Of a stretch of DNA of 64,000 nt, positions 19,007-26,950 are shown piece after piece. The notes below the pieces were generated by a model, which saw nothing but the letters and a program-made list of their open reading frames with translations, was not told where the DNA came from and did not search any database. A program made the translations under genes and the position numbers. How positions within the stretch are numbered: the first letter of the stretch is position 1; each line of letters opens with the position of its first letter. This DNA comes from an uncultured Bacteroidales bacterium (GTDB lineage Bacteria; Bacteroidota; Bacteroidia; Bacteroidales; FEN-979), in the NCBI GenBank assembly GCA_903837605.1, contig CAILVF010000087.1, positions 124,001-188,000 on the forward strand, read 5' to 3'.

Positions 19007-19702
19007 ATGAACGGTAAACCTGTGTTTTTTTCAAACTGTGCGGACTGCAACTGCAAATCCTCAATTTTTAAAAGCCTGACCGCTGACGAACTTGAACTTA
19101 TTAATAAAGGCAGATTCCATGTTGCTTACAAAGCAGGTGAAATCATGTTCAAGCAGGGTACTCCTTCATCCCATTTTATTTGTGTTACTTCTGGCCTGGC
19201 CAAGATCTATATCGAAGGCTATGGGAAAAACCTCATCCTCTCCCTGGTCAAACCTGTGGATTATATATTTGGTCCGGGGGTTTATATAGATAACAAACAT
19301 TATTATTCTGCATCTGCTGTTGAAGATTCAACCGCCTGCCTGGTCGATACCGCCATCTTTAAGAAGCTTGTCAGAGCAAATGCAGATTTTGCCGAAGACT
19401 TTATAAAACGCCTTTCAAACCAGACATTGTTTAATTTTGAACAGGTGATCAGCCTCACTCAAAAACAAATGCACGGGCGAATTGCTGATGCCTTATTTTA
19501 CCTTTCCGAAAAAATATACTGCTCAAACCCTTTCAACATGACAATTTCCCGCCAGGACCTTGCTGATATTTCAGGGATGTCAAAGGAAAGTGCTATCAGG
19601 ATACTTAAAGAATTCAAGGAAGAAGGCATTCTTTCGGTAGATGGAAACCTGTTTGATATACTAAATATCAAGCAACTAAAACAGATCAGCGAGACCGGCT
19701 GA
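19007..19702 (+). CDS. CRP/FNR-family regulator with FNR-like cysteine pattern
   Basis: A 231-residue transcription factor. A cyclic-nucleotide-binding-like beta roll (about 20-140) is followed by a winged helix-turn-helix near the C-terminus (TISRQDLADISGMSKESAIR). Cysteines at 11, 14 and 16, plus Cys111 in STACLVD, resemble the layout of the [4Fe-4S] ligands of E. coli FNR (20, 23, 29 and 122), with nearly the same distance to the last one. An oxygen- or NO-sensing cluster is therefore plausible but inferred. It sits directly upstream of the haem-protein cluster, and an FNR-type palindrome begins 39 bases past its stop. Confidence 0.88.
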   Translation: MNGKPVFFSNCADCNCKSSIFKSLTADELELINKGRFHVAYKAGEIMFKQGTPSSHFICVTSGLAKIYIEGYGKNLILSLVKPVDYIFGPGVYIDNKHYYSASAVEDSTACLVDTAIFKKLVRANADFAEDFIKRLSNQTLFNFEQVISLTQKQMHGRIADALFYLSEKIYCSNPFNMTISRQDLADISGMSKESAIRILKEFKEEGILSVDGNLFDILNIKQLKQISETG

Positions 19703-19740
19703 GAAAAATACCAGGGTTCAGATGATATCGACCTATATAA

Positions 19741-19760
19741 TCATTGACATATATCAATGA
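19741..19760. promoter_or_regulatory. FNR/CRP-type palindromic operator
   Basis: TCATTGA-N6-TCAATGA is a perfect palindrome with 7-bp arms. Its core, TTGAC-ATAT-ATCAA (19744-19757), has the 14-bp FNR spacing and differs from TTGAT-N4-ATCAA at one base. It lies between the FNR-like regulator gene and the hexahaem cytochrome gene, about 97 bases before that gene's predicted transcription start. Confidence 0.65.
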
Positions 19761-19833
19761 AGTATTGAGGCATATCATTTCGTTAAGAAACAAATCTCAC
19801 CCACCTGTTAAGTTTATCACAGATTAAGTTCGA

Positions 19834-19860
19834 TATTTTTGTCGTGCAAGATTATTGCAC
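19834..19860 (+). promoter_or_regulatory. Putative -7 element and adjoining inverted repeat upstream of the cytochrome gene
   Basis: TATTTTTG (19834-19841) fits TAnnTTTG, but no good -33 TTG lies 19-21 bases upstream, as expected for an activator-dependent promoter. Immediately after it, GTGCAA-GATTA-TTGCAC (19844-19860) forms a perfect 6-bp inverted repeat over the likely start point. Confidence 0.4.
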
Positions 19861-19911
19861 CATTTTCTGCTAACATAAATGCATTTATTAATTAACAAAA
19901 ACTGAAAGAAT

Positions 19912-20994
19912 ATGAAAAAATTACTCATGTTAGTTCTATCGGGAATCATGGTTATGGCGGTTTCCGGTCTTATTTTCATCGGTTGTACCAAAGAAGGTCC
20001 CCAGGGTCCTGCTGGTGCCAACGGAACAAATGGCAAGGATGCCAACGCAACCTGCACCCTTTGCCATAATTTCGGGGATACCGTCATTGTAAAAATATTC
20101 CAGTATGACGCTTCAAAGCATGCTTCCGCAAGCACAATCGTCGAAGCTGCACGTTCTGGTTGCTCAGGTTGTCATAGTCATGAAGGATTCCTTGAAAAGC
20201 TTCAGACAGGTTCCAGTGTAACTCAGGCATATAATGATGCTGCTCCTATCAATTGCCGCACCTGTCATACCATTCACAGCACTTATACCCCGGCCGACTG
20301 GGCGCTGAGAAATGTAGAGCCTGTTCATCCTTATATTGACTCAACTTCTTCCATCGACCTTACAATTACTATTCCCGGTGGTACCGACGGCACATCAAAC
20401 CTTTGCGGTAAATGCCACCAGGCAAGATTGAATTCCCCATGGATCACCAATCCTAAGGGCACCGACTCATTAGCAGTAACCAGCACCCGCTGGGGACCGC
20501 ATCATGGACCACAATTCCTTATGCTTGCAGGGAAAGGCGCTTTTGAAATGGGAGCTTCCGCTTTTGGAAGTTCAAATCACAGGACCAATGCCACCTGCCG
20601 TAACTGCCATATGGGACCTGCCCAGGGCGAAGCCGTTGGCGGTCATACCCTCAAAATGACCAGTACCGAAACCGGTGACAACGTTGCAGCTTGCAAGCCT
20701 TGCCATTCTTCAATCGGAACAACTTTTGACGTTAACGGTAGACAAACCGAAATTGAAGGTCTTTACCAGACCCTTAAGGTTAAACTGGCCCAGAAGAAAG
20801 TTCTTGACACCATCACTGGCATCCTCAAAGGACCCATCAGTGCATCCAAACCCAAGAAATTCACCCAGATCCAGCTTTCAGTATACTGGAATTGGTGCAT
20901 GGTCGATGCTGACCGCAGTATGGGAGTTCACAATTATGTTTATACAAGGGATATGCTGAATGCAGGCATTGCCTATATGAACTCATTACCGTAG
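19912..20994 (+). CDS. Hexahaem c-type cytochrome lipoprotein with collagen-like linker
   Basis: A 360-residue exported lipoprotein. Hydrophobic residues 4-24 end in LIFIGC, with Cys25 the likely lipidated residue. A short collagen-like GPQGPAGANGTNG run (29-41) follows, then six CXXCH haem sites with cysteines at 48, 84, 115, 165, 229 and 261. The last 90 residues have no haem motif. Multihaem lipoproteins of this kind carry electrons across or at the outer membrane. No catalytic family was recognised. A strong terminator follows, so it may be transcribed separately from the rest of the cluster. Confidence 0.88.
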   Translation: MKKLLMLVLSGIMVMAVSGLIFIGCTKEGPQGPAGANGTNGKDANATCTLCHNFGDTVIVKIFQYDASKHASASTIVEAARSGCSGCHSHEGFLEKLQTGSSVTQAYNDAAPINCRTCHTIHSTYTPADWALRNVEPVHPYIDSTSSIDLTITIPGGTDGTSNLCGKCHQARLNSPWITNPKGTDSLAVTSTRWGPHHGPQFLMLAGKGAFEMGASAFGSSNHRTNATCRNCHMGPAQGEAVGGHTLKMTSTETGDNVAACKPCHSSIGTTFDVNGRQTEIEGLYQTLKVKLAQKKVLDTITGILKGPISASKPKKFTQIQLSVYWNWCMVDADRSMGVHNYVYTRDMLNAGIAYMNSLP

Positions 20995-21011
20995 TCCTTT
21001 TATGCTGTATC

Positions 21012-21050
21012 AAAAAAGGCTTCAGGAAAAGCAATCCTGAAGCCTTTTTT
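21012..21050 (+). terminator. Rho-independent terminator after the hexahaem cytochrome gene
   Basis: Perfect 10-bp arms GGCTTCAGGA and TCCTGAAGCC (21018-21027 and 21035-21044) with a 7-base loop, six A before and six T after. It could act in both directions. Confidence 0.92.
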
Positions 21051-21102
21051 CATAAAATTTAAAAATTTCCAAATTCATTTTATTAACCACAAACATTGAA
21101 AA

Positions 21103-21462
21103 ATGAAAAAGTTAATTAACCTGTTATCTGTAGTTCTGGTACTTTATACTTTGGTGGCCTGCGAATACGCCAAAATATATCCGGACATGCCTTCCCCAAG
21201 TACCCCGGTCCTTTACGCAACTCAAATTCAGCCGATTTTTAACAGTGGTTGTACATGCCATAGAGCAGGAGGTCCAGTGCCTGACCTCGTTGCCGGAAGT
21301 TCCTACGAGAGCCTGATGAGCAATAACCTTGTTGTTGCCGGGAATGCCGCTTCAAGCATATTGTATCAAAAAGTTTCCAGCGGAACCATGTCATCCTATT
21401 GCGATGCAACTCAAGCCGGGCTTATTAAAAATTGGATCAACCAGGGTGCGTTAAACAATTAA
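21103..21462 (+). CDS. Small cytochrome-c-like lipoprotein with a CXCH motif
   Basis: A 119-residue lipoprotein (Cys20 in TLVACEY). The sequence after the anchor looks like a small class I cytochrome c: YATQIQPIFNSGC at the start, a helix-rich middle, and SSGTM with a possible distal Met96. The haem site reads Cys50-Thr-Cys52-His53, one residue short of the canonical CXXCH, and the codons TGT ACA TGC CAT are unambiguous in the sequence given. Either this is an unusual haem attachment site or haem binding has been lost. The DUF5777 barrel gene starts nine bases after the stop, so the two are probably cotranscribed. Confidence 0.75.
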   Translation: MKKLINLLSVVLVLYTLVACEYAKIYPDMPSPSTPVLYATQIQPIFNSGCTCHRAGGPVPDLVAGSSYESLMSNNLVVAGNAASSILYQKVSSGTMSSYCDATQAGLIKNWINQGALNN

Positions 21463-21470
21463 GTATAAAC

Positions 21471-22430
21471 ATGAATAAAACATTTACTATGACAATTAAA
21501 AAGGTTTTCCTCAGCATATTGTTATTTTTCTCGGGTCTTGTTGTGGCTTTTTCACAGGAAGCAGCGGATTCTGCTTCAGCTAAGCCAGCTAAAAAACCCC
21601 TTGAAAAAAGTCCGTTTGAAAGCGGGATTTTCATGGATTACCAAACCGTTAACGTTACCCCCGCCAAAACCCTTGAATTCATTCTGCAACACCGTTTTGG
21701 AAACATTCAGAGCGGGATAAAGGACATTTATGGTTTATGGGGTTCATCAAATATCCGGCTTGGTCTTAATTTCACTCCCATTAAAAATCTTATGATAGGT
21801 ATCGGGACAACTAAAAATTATATGGTCCAGGACCTCCAGGTGAAATACACGTTTTTGCATCAGCGCAAAGGTGGCTGCCCGCTCACCATAGCATACTATG
21901 GAGATCTCGGCCTTGATACCAAAACAAGCAATGCCGGTTACGGTATGGATTACAAATTTTCTGACCGGTTTTCCTGGTACCATGAATTCATGTTTGCCCG
22001 CCGGTTCTGTAAAATGTTCTCAATGCAGATCGGACTGTCTTACTCACATTTTAACAAAGTCGATACAACGGTTACAAATGGCGTAGCTCCAACAAACGAT
22101 GTTGCTTCCTTTTCATTACTTGGCCGACTGAAAGTCAGCCCTCAATCATCTGTCATCCTGTCATTCGAACAACCCATCGTTGTCAACTACGACCCGGCTT
22201 TTGTAGTGAAATCTCCCAATCATTGGCTTTCGATCAAAAGCGGAGTTGCCCCTTACCAAAACGTTAGCCTTGGATGGGAAATCTCCACAAGCACCCATAC
22301 TTTCCAGATCTTCATGTCTTGTGCCAATGGCATTGTGCCACAATATGTCACCGCCAAGAATAACACGGGCAGCTTCTGGAACGGGTATATCCTTTTTGGC
22401 TTTAACCTCACACGTTTGTGGAGCTTCTAA
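21471..22430 (+). CDS. DUF5777-family outer-membrane beta-barrel protein
   Basis: A 319-residue protein with a signal peptide (about residues 1-30, ending AFSQ) and then a chain of amphipathic beta strands ending in Phe (FGFNLTRLWSF), as expected of an outer-membrane barrel. The opening FESGIFMDYQTVNVTPAKTL and HRFGNIQSGIKDIYGLWGSS are typical of DUF5777 proteins, which often sit beside cytochrome genes in Bacteroidota. The ATG at 21471 was chosen over an upstream frame that overlaps the previous gene. Function is unknown; a porin or a sheath for electron carriers is inferred from context only. Confidence 0.75.
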   Translation: MNKTFTMTIKKVFLSILLFFSGLVVAFSQEAADSASAKPAKKPLEKSPFESGIFMDYQTVNVTPAKTLEFILQHRFGNIQSGIKDIYGLWGSSNIRLGLNFTPIKNLMIGIGTTKNYMVQDLQVKYTFLHQRKGGCPLTIAYYGDLGLDTKTSNAGYGMDYKFSDRFSWYHEFMFARRFCKMFSMQIGLSYSHFNKVDTTVTNGVAPTNDVASFSLLGRLKVSPQSSVILSFEQPIVVNYDPAFVVKSPNHWLSIKSGVAPYQNVSLGWEISTSTHTFQIFMSCANGIVPQYVTAKNNTGSFWNGYILFGFNLTRLWSF

Positions 22431-22467
22431 CCTTAATCTGAAACCTTATTAATAAACAAATACAATT

Positions 22468-22887
22468 ATGAAAACAACACAGAAAATTATTACAATCGTG
22501 ATCACTATGGTGATTGCTGTTTTCTTCATCGCAGGTAATACCAATGCTCAGGCTAAAAAACCCTGGGATATTCCTGCTGCTGCAAAATCTGCAAAAAGTA
22601 CTGTAAACCTTAAGGATGCAGGTACAATTAGTAATGGAAAAGACCTTTGGGCAAAACATTGCAAATCATGCCATGGCAGCAAAGGCCTCGGTGACGGGCC
22701 CAAGGCTGCTTCACTGAAAACCAATCCCGGAGACTTCACAGCTGCTGCTTTCCAGGGCCAGACCGATGGAGATTTGTTTTTCGAAACAAGCAAAGGTCGC
22801 GATGAAATGCCTGCTTATGAAAAGAAAATTCCCGAAGCCAATGACCGTTGGGCTTTGGTTGCTTTCATGCGTACCCTGAAAAAATAA
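22468..22887 (+). CDS. Periplasmic monohaem cytochrome c
   Basis: A 139-residue exported cytochrome with a signal peptide ending NTNAQA. One haem site, CKSCH (Cys65, Cys68, His69), and Met114 in DEMPAYEKKI give His/Met-type coordination. The mature protein is about 110 residues, normal for a soluble class I cytochrome c. It likely shuttles electrons between the membrane complex encoded downstream and the outer-membrane partners upstream. A stable hairpin follows the gene. Confidence 0.9.
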   Translation: MKTTQKIITIVITMVIAVFFIAGNTNAQAKKPWDIPAAAKSAKSTVNLKDAGTISNGKDLWAKHCKSCHGSKGLGDGPKAASLKTNPGDFTAAAFQGQTDGDLFFETSKGRDEMPAYEKKIPEANDRWALVAFMRTLKK

Positions 22888-22911
22888 TCAGTTCGATGTA
22901 ATTACATAATA

Positions 22912-22950
22912 TAATGGGTGTTTGCTGTAATCATCAGTAAACACCCATTA
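22912..22950 (+). terminator. Long hairpin between two cytochrome genes
   Basis: A 16-bp stem with one G-U pair (22912-22927 with 22935-22950) and a 7-base loop is followed by only a weak run of T. It may be a partial terminator or an mRNA-stabilising element that sets different levels for the small cytochrome and the downstream membrane complex. Confidence 0.6.
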
Positions 22951-22994
22951 ATTTTAACCGCTGAATTTTCACCATTTTTTAACTGTTCCCTGCT

Positions 22995-24020
22995 ATGATA
23001 TACAGAGCAAATATCCGTCCTGCATGGGTTGTACTTGTTCTTTTACTTTGCTTTGCCATTGCATTTGCCCTTGCGAAACATTCCGATTCGCCGGCCGATG
23101 CAAAACAAACAACCAAACATGAAGTTCAGGAAAAAATTGATATGACAAAGTTCAAAAACTCTGAGACGAATGAACAATGTCTGAAGTGTCATGGCCAGTC
23201 GAAATACACTTACGAAAATGCCGAGTCTAAAAAAATGGTTAATAAAAGAATGTACTCGGAGCTAATTATCAAACGGGATGAATTTTACGTTTCTAATCAC
23301 AAGGGTTTCAAATGTACTGATTGCCATTCTGAAGAATACGGCACCTTCCCTCATTCGGGAAACCTGCGTATGGAATCAAAGGCCAACTGCCTCGATTGCC
23401 ATGGCGGAGATGAAAAATATGCCAAATTTCAATTCGAAAAAATCGATTCGAATTTCATGGCCAGCGTTCATTCCCAAAAACACAGCACTGATTTTACCTG
23501 CTGGATGTGCCATAATCCACATACCTATAAGATCAATGCAAGGACGAATGAAAACCTGAAAGAAACAATTACTTATGATAACCTGATCTGCCTTAGTTGC
23601 CACAGTGATATCACCAAATATGAATTGCTTACAAACAAAGAGAAACCGAATATTCTGGTCAAACACGAATGGCTCCCCAACCAGGCATCGCATTTTACCA
23701 ATGTACGTTGTATTGAGTGCCATGCCCAGAATAAAGACACACTCATTGTTGCCCATCAGATAGTACCAAAAAACCTGGCTGTAAAAAAATGTGAATCATG
23801 CCATGCAAAAAATTCAATCCTTTATGCTTCCCTCTTTAAATACCAGATACAGGAAAACATTAAAACAAAGGGATGGTTTAAAGGTTTGTTCCTGAGCGAA
23901 ACTTCAACAATCGGCCCCGACCAGAACAATACGCTCAATATCATCAGCCTTGCGCTTTTTACGCTTACCTTACTTGTAATCCTGATTCATGCTGTTATAC
24001 GCATCCAAAAATCTCACTGA
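22995..24020 (+). CDS. Heptahaem membrane-anchored cytochrome c
   Basis: A 341-residue protein with hydrophobic segments at both ends (about 9-27 and 315-334) and a periplasmic domain between. Seven CXXCH sites are visible, with first cysteines at 62, 107, 132, 169, 199, 239 and 266. Several other His residues, such as His159 in ASVHSQKH, could be distal ligands. The C-terminal segment would hold it next to the cytochrome b encoded three bases downstream. In Hmc/Tmc/Nrf-type complexes such a subunit receives electrons from a quinol-oxidising membrane module. The order in this cluster supports the same role. Confidence 0.9.
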   Translation: MIYRANIRPAWVVLVLLLCFAIAFALAKHSDSPADAKQTTKHEVQEKIDMTKFKNSETNEQCLKCHGQSKYTYENAESKKMVNKRMYSELIIKRDEFYVSNHKGFKCTDCHSEEYGTFPHSGNLRMESKANCLDCHGGDEKYAKFQFEKIDSNFMASVHSQKHSTDFTCWMCHNPHTYKINARTNENLKETITYDNLICLSCHSDITKYELLTNKEKPNILVKHEWLPNQASHFTNVRCIECHAQNKDTLIVAHQIVPKNLAVKKCESCHAKNSILYASLFKYQIQENIKTKGWFKGLFLSETSTIGPDQNNTLNIISLALFTLTLLVILIHAVIRIQKSH

Positions 24021-24022
24021 CC

Positions 24023-24637
24023 ATGGAAAATCATAATGAACCATTATACCTGTACCCGGTCTGGATCAGATTGTGGCATATCCTGAATGCCCTGTTTTGC
24101 CTCACATTGATCATAACCGGCCTGAGCATCCAGTTCTCAAATCCGACCATAATGGTCAAATTCAGGGCCGCCGTGGCTATTCATAATGTAGCGGGAGTTC
24201 TTTTGTCATTTAATTATATTCTCTTTTTTGTCGGCAACCTGTTTACGAAAAACGGTTCCTATTATGTGTTTGAGGTCAATGGCTTCTTTTCCCGTCTGAA
24301 AACCCAGTTTCACCACTACACTATCGGCGTTTTCAAGAAGGAAGCGGCTCCTTTCCCGGTTACTTTAGAGTCGAAATTCAATCCCCTTCAGCAGTTTTCT
24401 TATGTGGCCGTTATGTACGTAATACTTCCCTTGGTTATTCTCTCAGGCTTAGGATTATTATATCCCGAAATTACCGTGAACAGCCTTATAGGGATCAGCG
24501 GACTGGATTATACAGACCTGTTGCATCTTTTCTGCGGATTCATGGTGACTATCTTCATGTGTATTCATATTTATTTCTGCACTTTCGGTAAAACAGCTAT
24601 AAGTAATTTTAAAAGCATTATTAACGGATATCATTGA
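24023..24637 (+). CDS. Cytochrome b561/HydC-like membrane subunit
   Basis: A 204-residue membrane protein with four main hydrophobic segments. YPVWIRLWHILNALFC is the standard opening of the prokaryotic b561 and Ni/Fe-hydrogenase cytochrome b family. Histidines in LWHIL, AIHNV, LLHLF and CIHIY are placed inside the membrane segments to bind two b haems. It would pass electrons between the quinone pool and the neighbouring c-type haems. The start lies two bases after the heptahaem gene stop, which argues for translational coupling. Confidence 0.85.
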   Translation: MENHNEPLYLYPVWIRLWHILNALFCLTLIITGLSIQFSNPTIMVKFRAAVAIHNVAGVLLSFNYILFFVGNLFTKNGSYYVFEVNGFFSRLKTQFHHYTIGVFKKEAAPFPVTLESKFNPLQQFSYVAVMYVILPLVILSGLGLLYPEITVNSLIGISGLDYTDLLHLFCGFMVTIFMCIHIYFCTFGKTAISNFKSIINGYH

Positions 24638-24660
24638 ACCCTTTATAATATTCATTGATC

Positions 24661-25614
24661 GTGGAAGAAGAACTGAACAACAAAAAGAATTCCAGGCGGC
24701 AGTTCCTGAAAAAGGGCTTACTGGCCGGGGCAGCAGCAGCGGCAGGCGGAGGCATGCTGAAAGCATATTCCGAAACACCAGGCAGCGGAGAAAAGGTAAA
24801 AGTCATGACAACCAATGGCGAGATCATGGAAGTTGATAAGGCTATGCTGAAACTTCCGCGGGTTTCCGTGGAAGAATCTCACCTTGGGATTCCCGGAAAG
24901 AAATTCGTTATGGTGATAGACCTGGCAAAGTGTAAAAATGCGCGCAAATGCGTTCAGGCCTGCCAGAGAGCTCATCACCTTCCAAAAAGCCAGGAATTTA
25001 TGAAGGTTTACCTTTTACAGGATTCCGAAAAAACTTCCCCCTACTGGTTCCCCAAGCCCTGTTTCCATTGCGATAACCCCTTATGTGTTAGTGTTTGCCC
25101 CGTGGGAGCCACATTCAAGCGCAGAGATGGCATTGTGTTGATTGATAATAACCGCTGCATAGGGTGTAAATTCTGTATGACAGGATGCCCTTATTCGACG
25201 AGGGTATTTGCATGGAAACATTATCCCGAATTTGACGAGGATAAAGAACCTTACTCGCCCGAAGCCAGCAGCCCGGGAAAGGAAGGCACCGTTTCCAAAT
25301 GTGATTTCTGCCCTGATCTGATCCGTGTCGGTAAAGTCCCCTATTGCGTTTCGGCATGTCCGATGGGCGTTATTTATTTTGGTGATGTGGATGAGGATAC
25401 TGTTACCAATGGCACGGAAACCTTTCAGTTCAGTGAATTGATCCGCGACCGCGCGGGATACCGCTACCTGGAGGTTCTCGGAACAAGGCCCTGTGTATAT
25501 TATCTTCCTCCTGTCGACCGCCAGTTCCCAGTAGATCGTGGATTTAATGATCTCGACGAGAGTGTTAAAAACAGATATTTGAATACGCCTTACGCAAAAA
25601 AACATAAGCTGTAG
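24661..25614 (+). CDS. Tat-exported 4Fe-4S ferredoxin subunit (HybA/DmsB/NrfC type)
   Basis: A 317-residue iron-sulfur protein. A twin-arginine signal (SRRQFLKKGLLAGAA) directs the folded protein to the periplasmic face. Four cysteine groups follow: CKNARKCVQAC, CFHCDNPLCVSVCP, CIGCKFCMTGCP, and CDFCPDLIRVGKVPYCVSAC, enough for four [4Fe-4S] clusters. No ATG precedes the signal; GTG at 24661 or TTG at 24655 must be used, and GTG was chosen. Such subunits link an NrfD-type quinone-binding protein, encoded two bases downstream, to a redox partner. No molybdopterin subunit is present. Confidence 0.92.
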   Translation: MEEELNNKKNSRRQFLKKGLLAGAAAAAGGGMLKAYSETPGSGEKVKVMTTNGEIMEVDKAMLKLPRVSVEESHLGIPGKKFVMVIDLAKCKNARKCVQACQRAHHLPKSQEFMKVYLLQDSEKTSPYWFPKPCFHCDNPLCVSVCPVGATFKRRDGIVLIDNNRCIGCKFCMTGCPYSTRVFAWKHYPEFDEDKEPYSPEASSPGKEGTVSKCDFCPDLIRVGKVPYCVSACPMGVIYFGDVDEDTVTNGTETFQFSELIRDRAGYRYLEVLGTRPCVYYLPPVDRQFPVDRGFNDLDESVKNRYLNTPYAKKHKL

Positions 25615-25616
25615 CC

Positions 25617-26930
25617 ATGGAAAATAATGAAAAAACCATGCTGAAGGAGTTTGCTCCTCAGATTGAAAGAACAGGCATCCAGGGTTATGCATGGATAGTT
25701 TTCCTGCTTGCCGTAATAGGGTTAGGTCTTTATGCTTTCATCCAGCAGGTGACCAAAGGCCATGTTGTGACCGGGATGCGAGATAATGTTGTGTGGGGCA
25801 TTTACATTGTGAACTTCATTTTTTTTATGGGCGTCAGCTATGCCGGGGCCCTCATTTCGGGCACGTTGCACCTCTTCAAAACTGCATGGAGAAAGCCCAT
25901 TATACGAATGGCTGAATTTATTACTGTCATATCCCTTCTGATAGGTCCATGTTATATCCTTCTTTGTATCGGAAGGCTCGACAAACTTCATTATCTTATT
26001 CTTCACGGGAGGATCCAGTCTCCTATCACCTGGGACGTCATTGCGATCTCAACTGATATCTTCGGCTGTTTTATTTTTCTGTACCTGGCCATTTTAAGAG
26101 ACATTGCCAACATGAGGGATTTCGAAGAACTTCAGCTTCCCAAATGGAGAAAAAAACTTTATAAAATACTGTCCCTGGGATATACCGGTACCGAGGAACA
26201 AAAGAAAAGACTTGAGAGGGCAACAGATATTATGGCAACCATGGTCATCGCTATCGCGATTATTGTGTACTCTGTTTTGGCATGGATCTTCAGTGTGACT
26301 CTGCAGCCCGGCTGGCATAGTACGATTTTTGGCCCCTATTTCGTCATCGCGGCGGTTTACTCTGGTAGTGCCGTACTCATTCTTGCAATGTGGTTCTTTA
26401 GAAAAGTGTACCATCTCGAACAATATATTACAAAGAAGCACTTTGTGTCGGTAGGCCTGATAATGCTTGTTTTAGCGGCATTTTTCGGATATTTCACCTT
26501 CAGTGATTACCTTACTAAATGGTATGGCTCCGAGAAAAACGACGAACTCCTTATCCAGCTTCTTTTTAAAGAATTCTATTGGCCGTTTATTATCTCAAAC
26601 TATATCGGGGTATTGCTGCCATTAATTGTTGTAGGCATTGCAAAATTCCGCACGATTCCAAATATCACCCTAACTGCTGTAGTTGTTATTGTTGCACTCT
26701 GGTTAAACCGTTATCTCATCGTTATCCCAACTCTTCAGTCTCCTTACCTTCCGATTCAGGACAGCAGAATCGAATGGAGTATATATTCTTCAACCTGGGT
26801 TGAATGGAGCCTCACAGCTGCAGGAATAGCGCTTTTCTGCCTTCTCTTCACACTGGCCTCCAAATTCATCCCTATTGTCAGTGTCGGGGGCAATACACAG
26901 GAAGCCAAACCTGAAGACGTTTTAGTATAA
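25617..26930 (+). CDS. NrfD/PsrC/HybB-family membrane subunit
   Basis: A 437-residue integral membrane protein with about ten hydrophobic segments. The conserved stretch DNVVWGIYIVNFIFFMGVSY and the later LISGTLHLFKTAWR match the NrfD superfamily, closest in length to HybB and DsrP-type proteins. It binds quinone at the periplasmic side and exchanges electrons with the ferredoxin subunit encoded just upstream (two-base gap). NrfD proteins carry no haem themselves. The segment order and lack of a fused domain are normal. Confidence 0.92.
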   Translation: MENNEKTMLKEFAPQIERTGIQGYAWIVFLLAVIGLGLYAFIQQVTKGHVVTGMRDNVVWGIYIVNFIFFMGVSYAGALISGTLHLFKTAWRKPIIRMAEFITVISLLIGPCYILLCIGRLDKLHYLILHGRIQSPITWDVIAISTDIFGCFIFLYLAILRDIANMRDFEELQLPKWRKKLYKILSLGYTGTEEQKKRLERATDIMATMVIAIAIIVYSVLAWIFSVTLQPGWHSTIFGPYFVIAAVYSGSAVLILAMWFFRKVYHLEQYITKKHFVSVGLIMLVLAAFFGYFTFSDYLTKWYGSEKNDELLIQLLFKEFYWPFIISNYIGVLLPLIVVGIAKFRTIPNITLTAVVVIVALWLNRYLIVIPTLQSPYLPIQDSRIEWSIYSSTWVEWSLTAAGIALFCLLFTLASKFIPIVSVGGNTQEAKPEDVLV

Positions 26931-26950
26931 ATCCCTTTATCCAGGAAATC

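Noticed and set aside
21432-21470. Upstream start for the DUF5777 gene
   Set aside because: It would overlap the preceding lipoprotein gene and place 13 extra residues before the signal peptide.
24023-26930. Classical nitrite (Nrf) or polysulfide reductase operon
   Set aside because: FeS and NrfD subunits match, but there is no NrfA pentahaem catalytic subunit and no PsrA-type molybdoenzyme.
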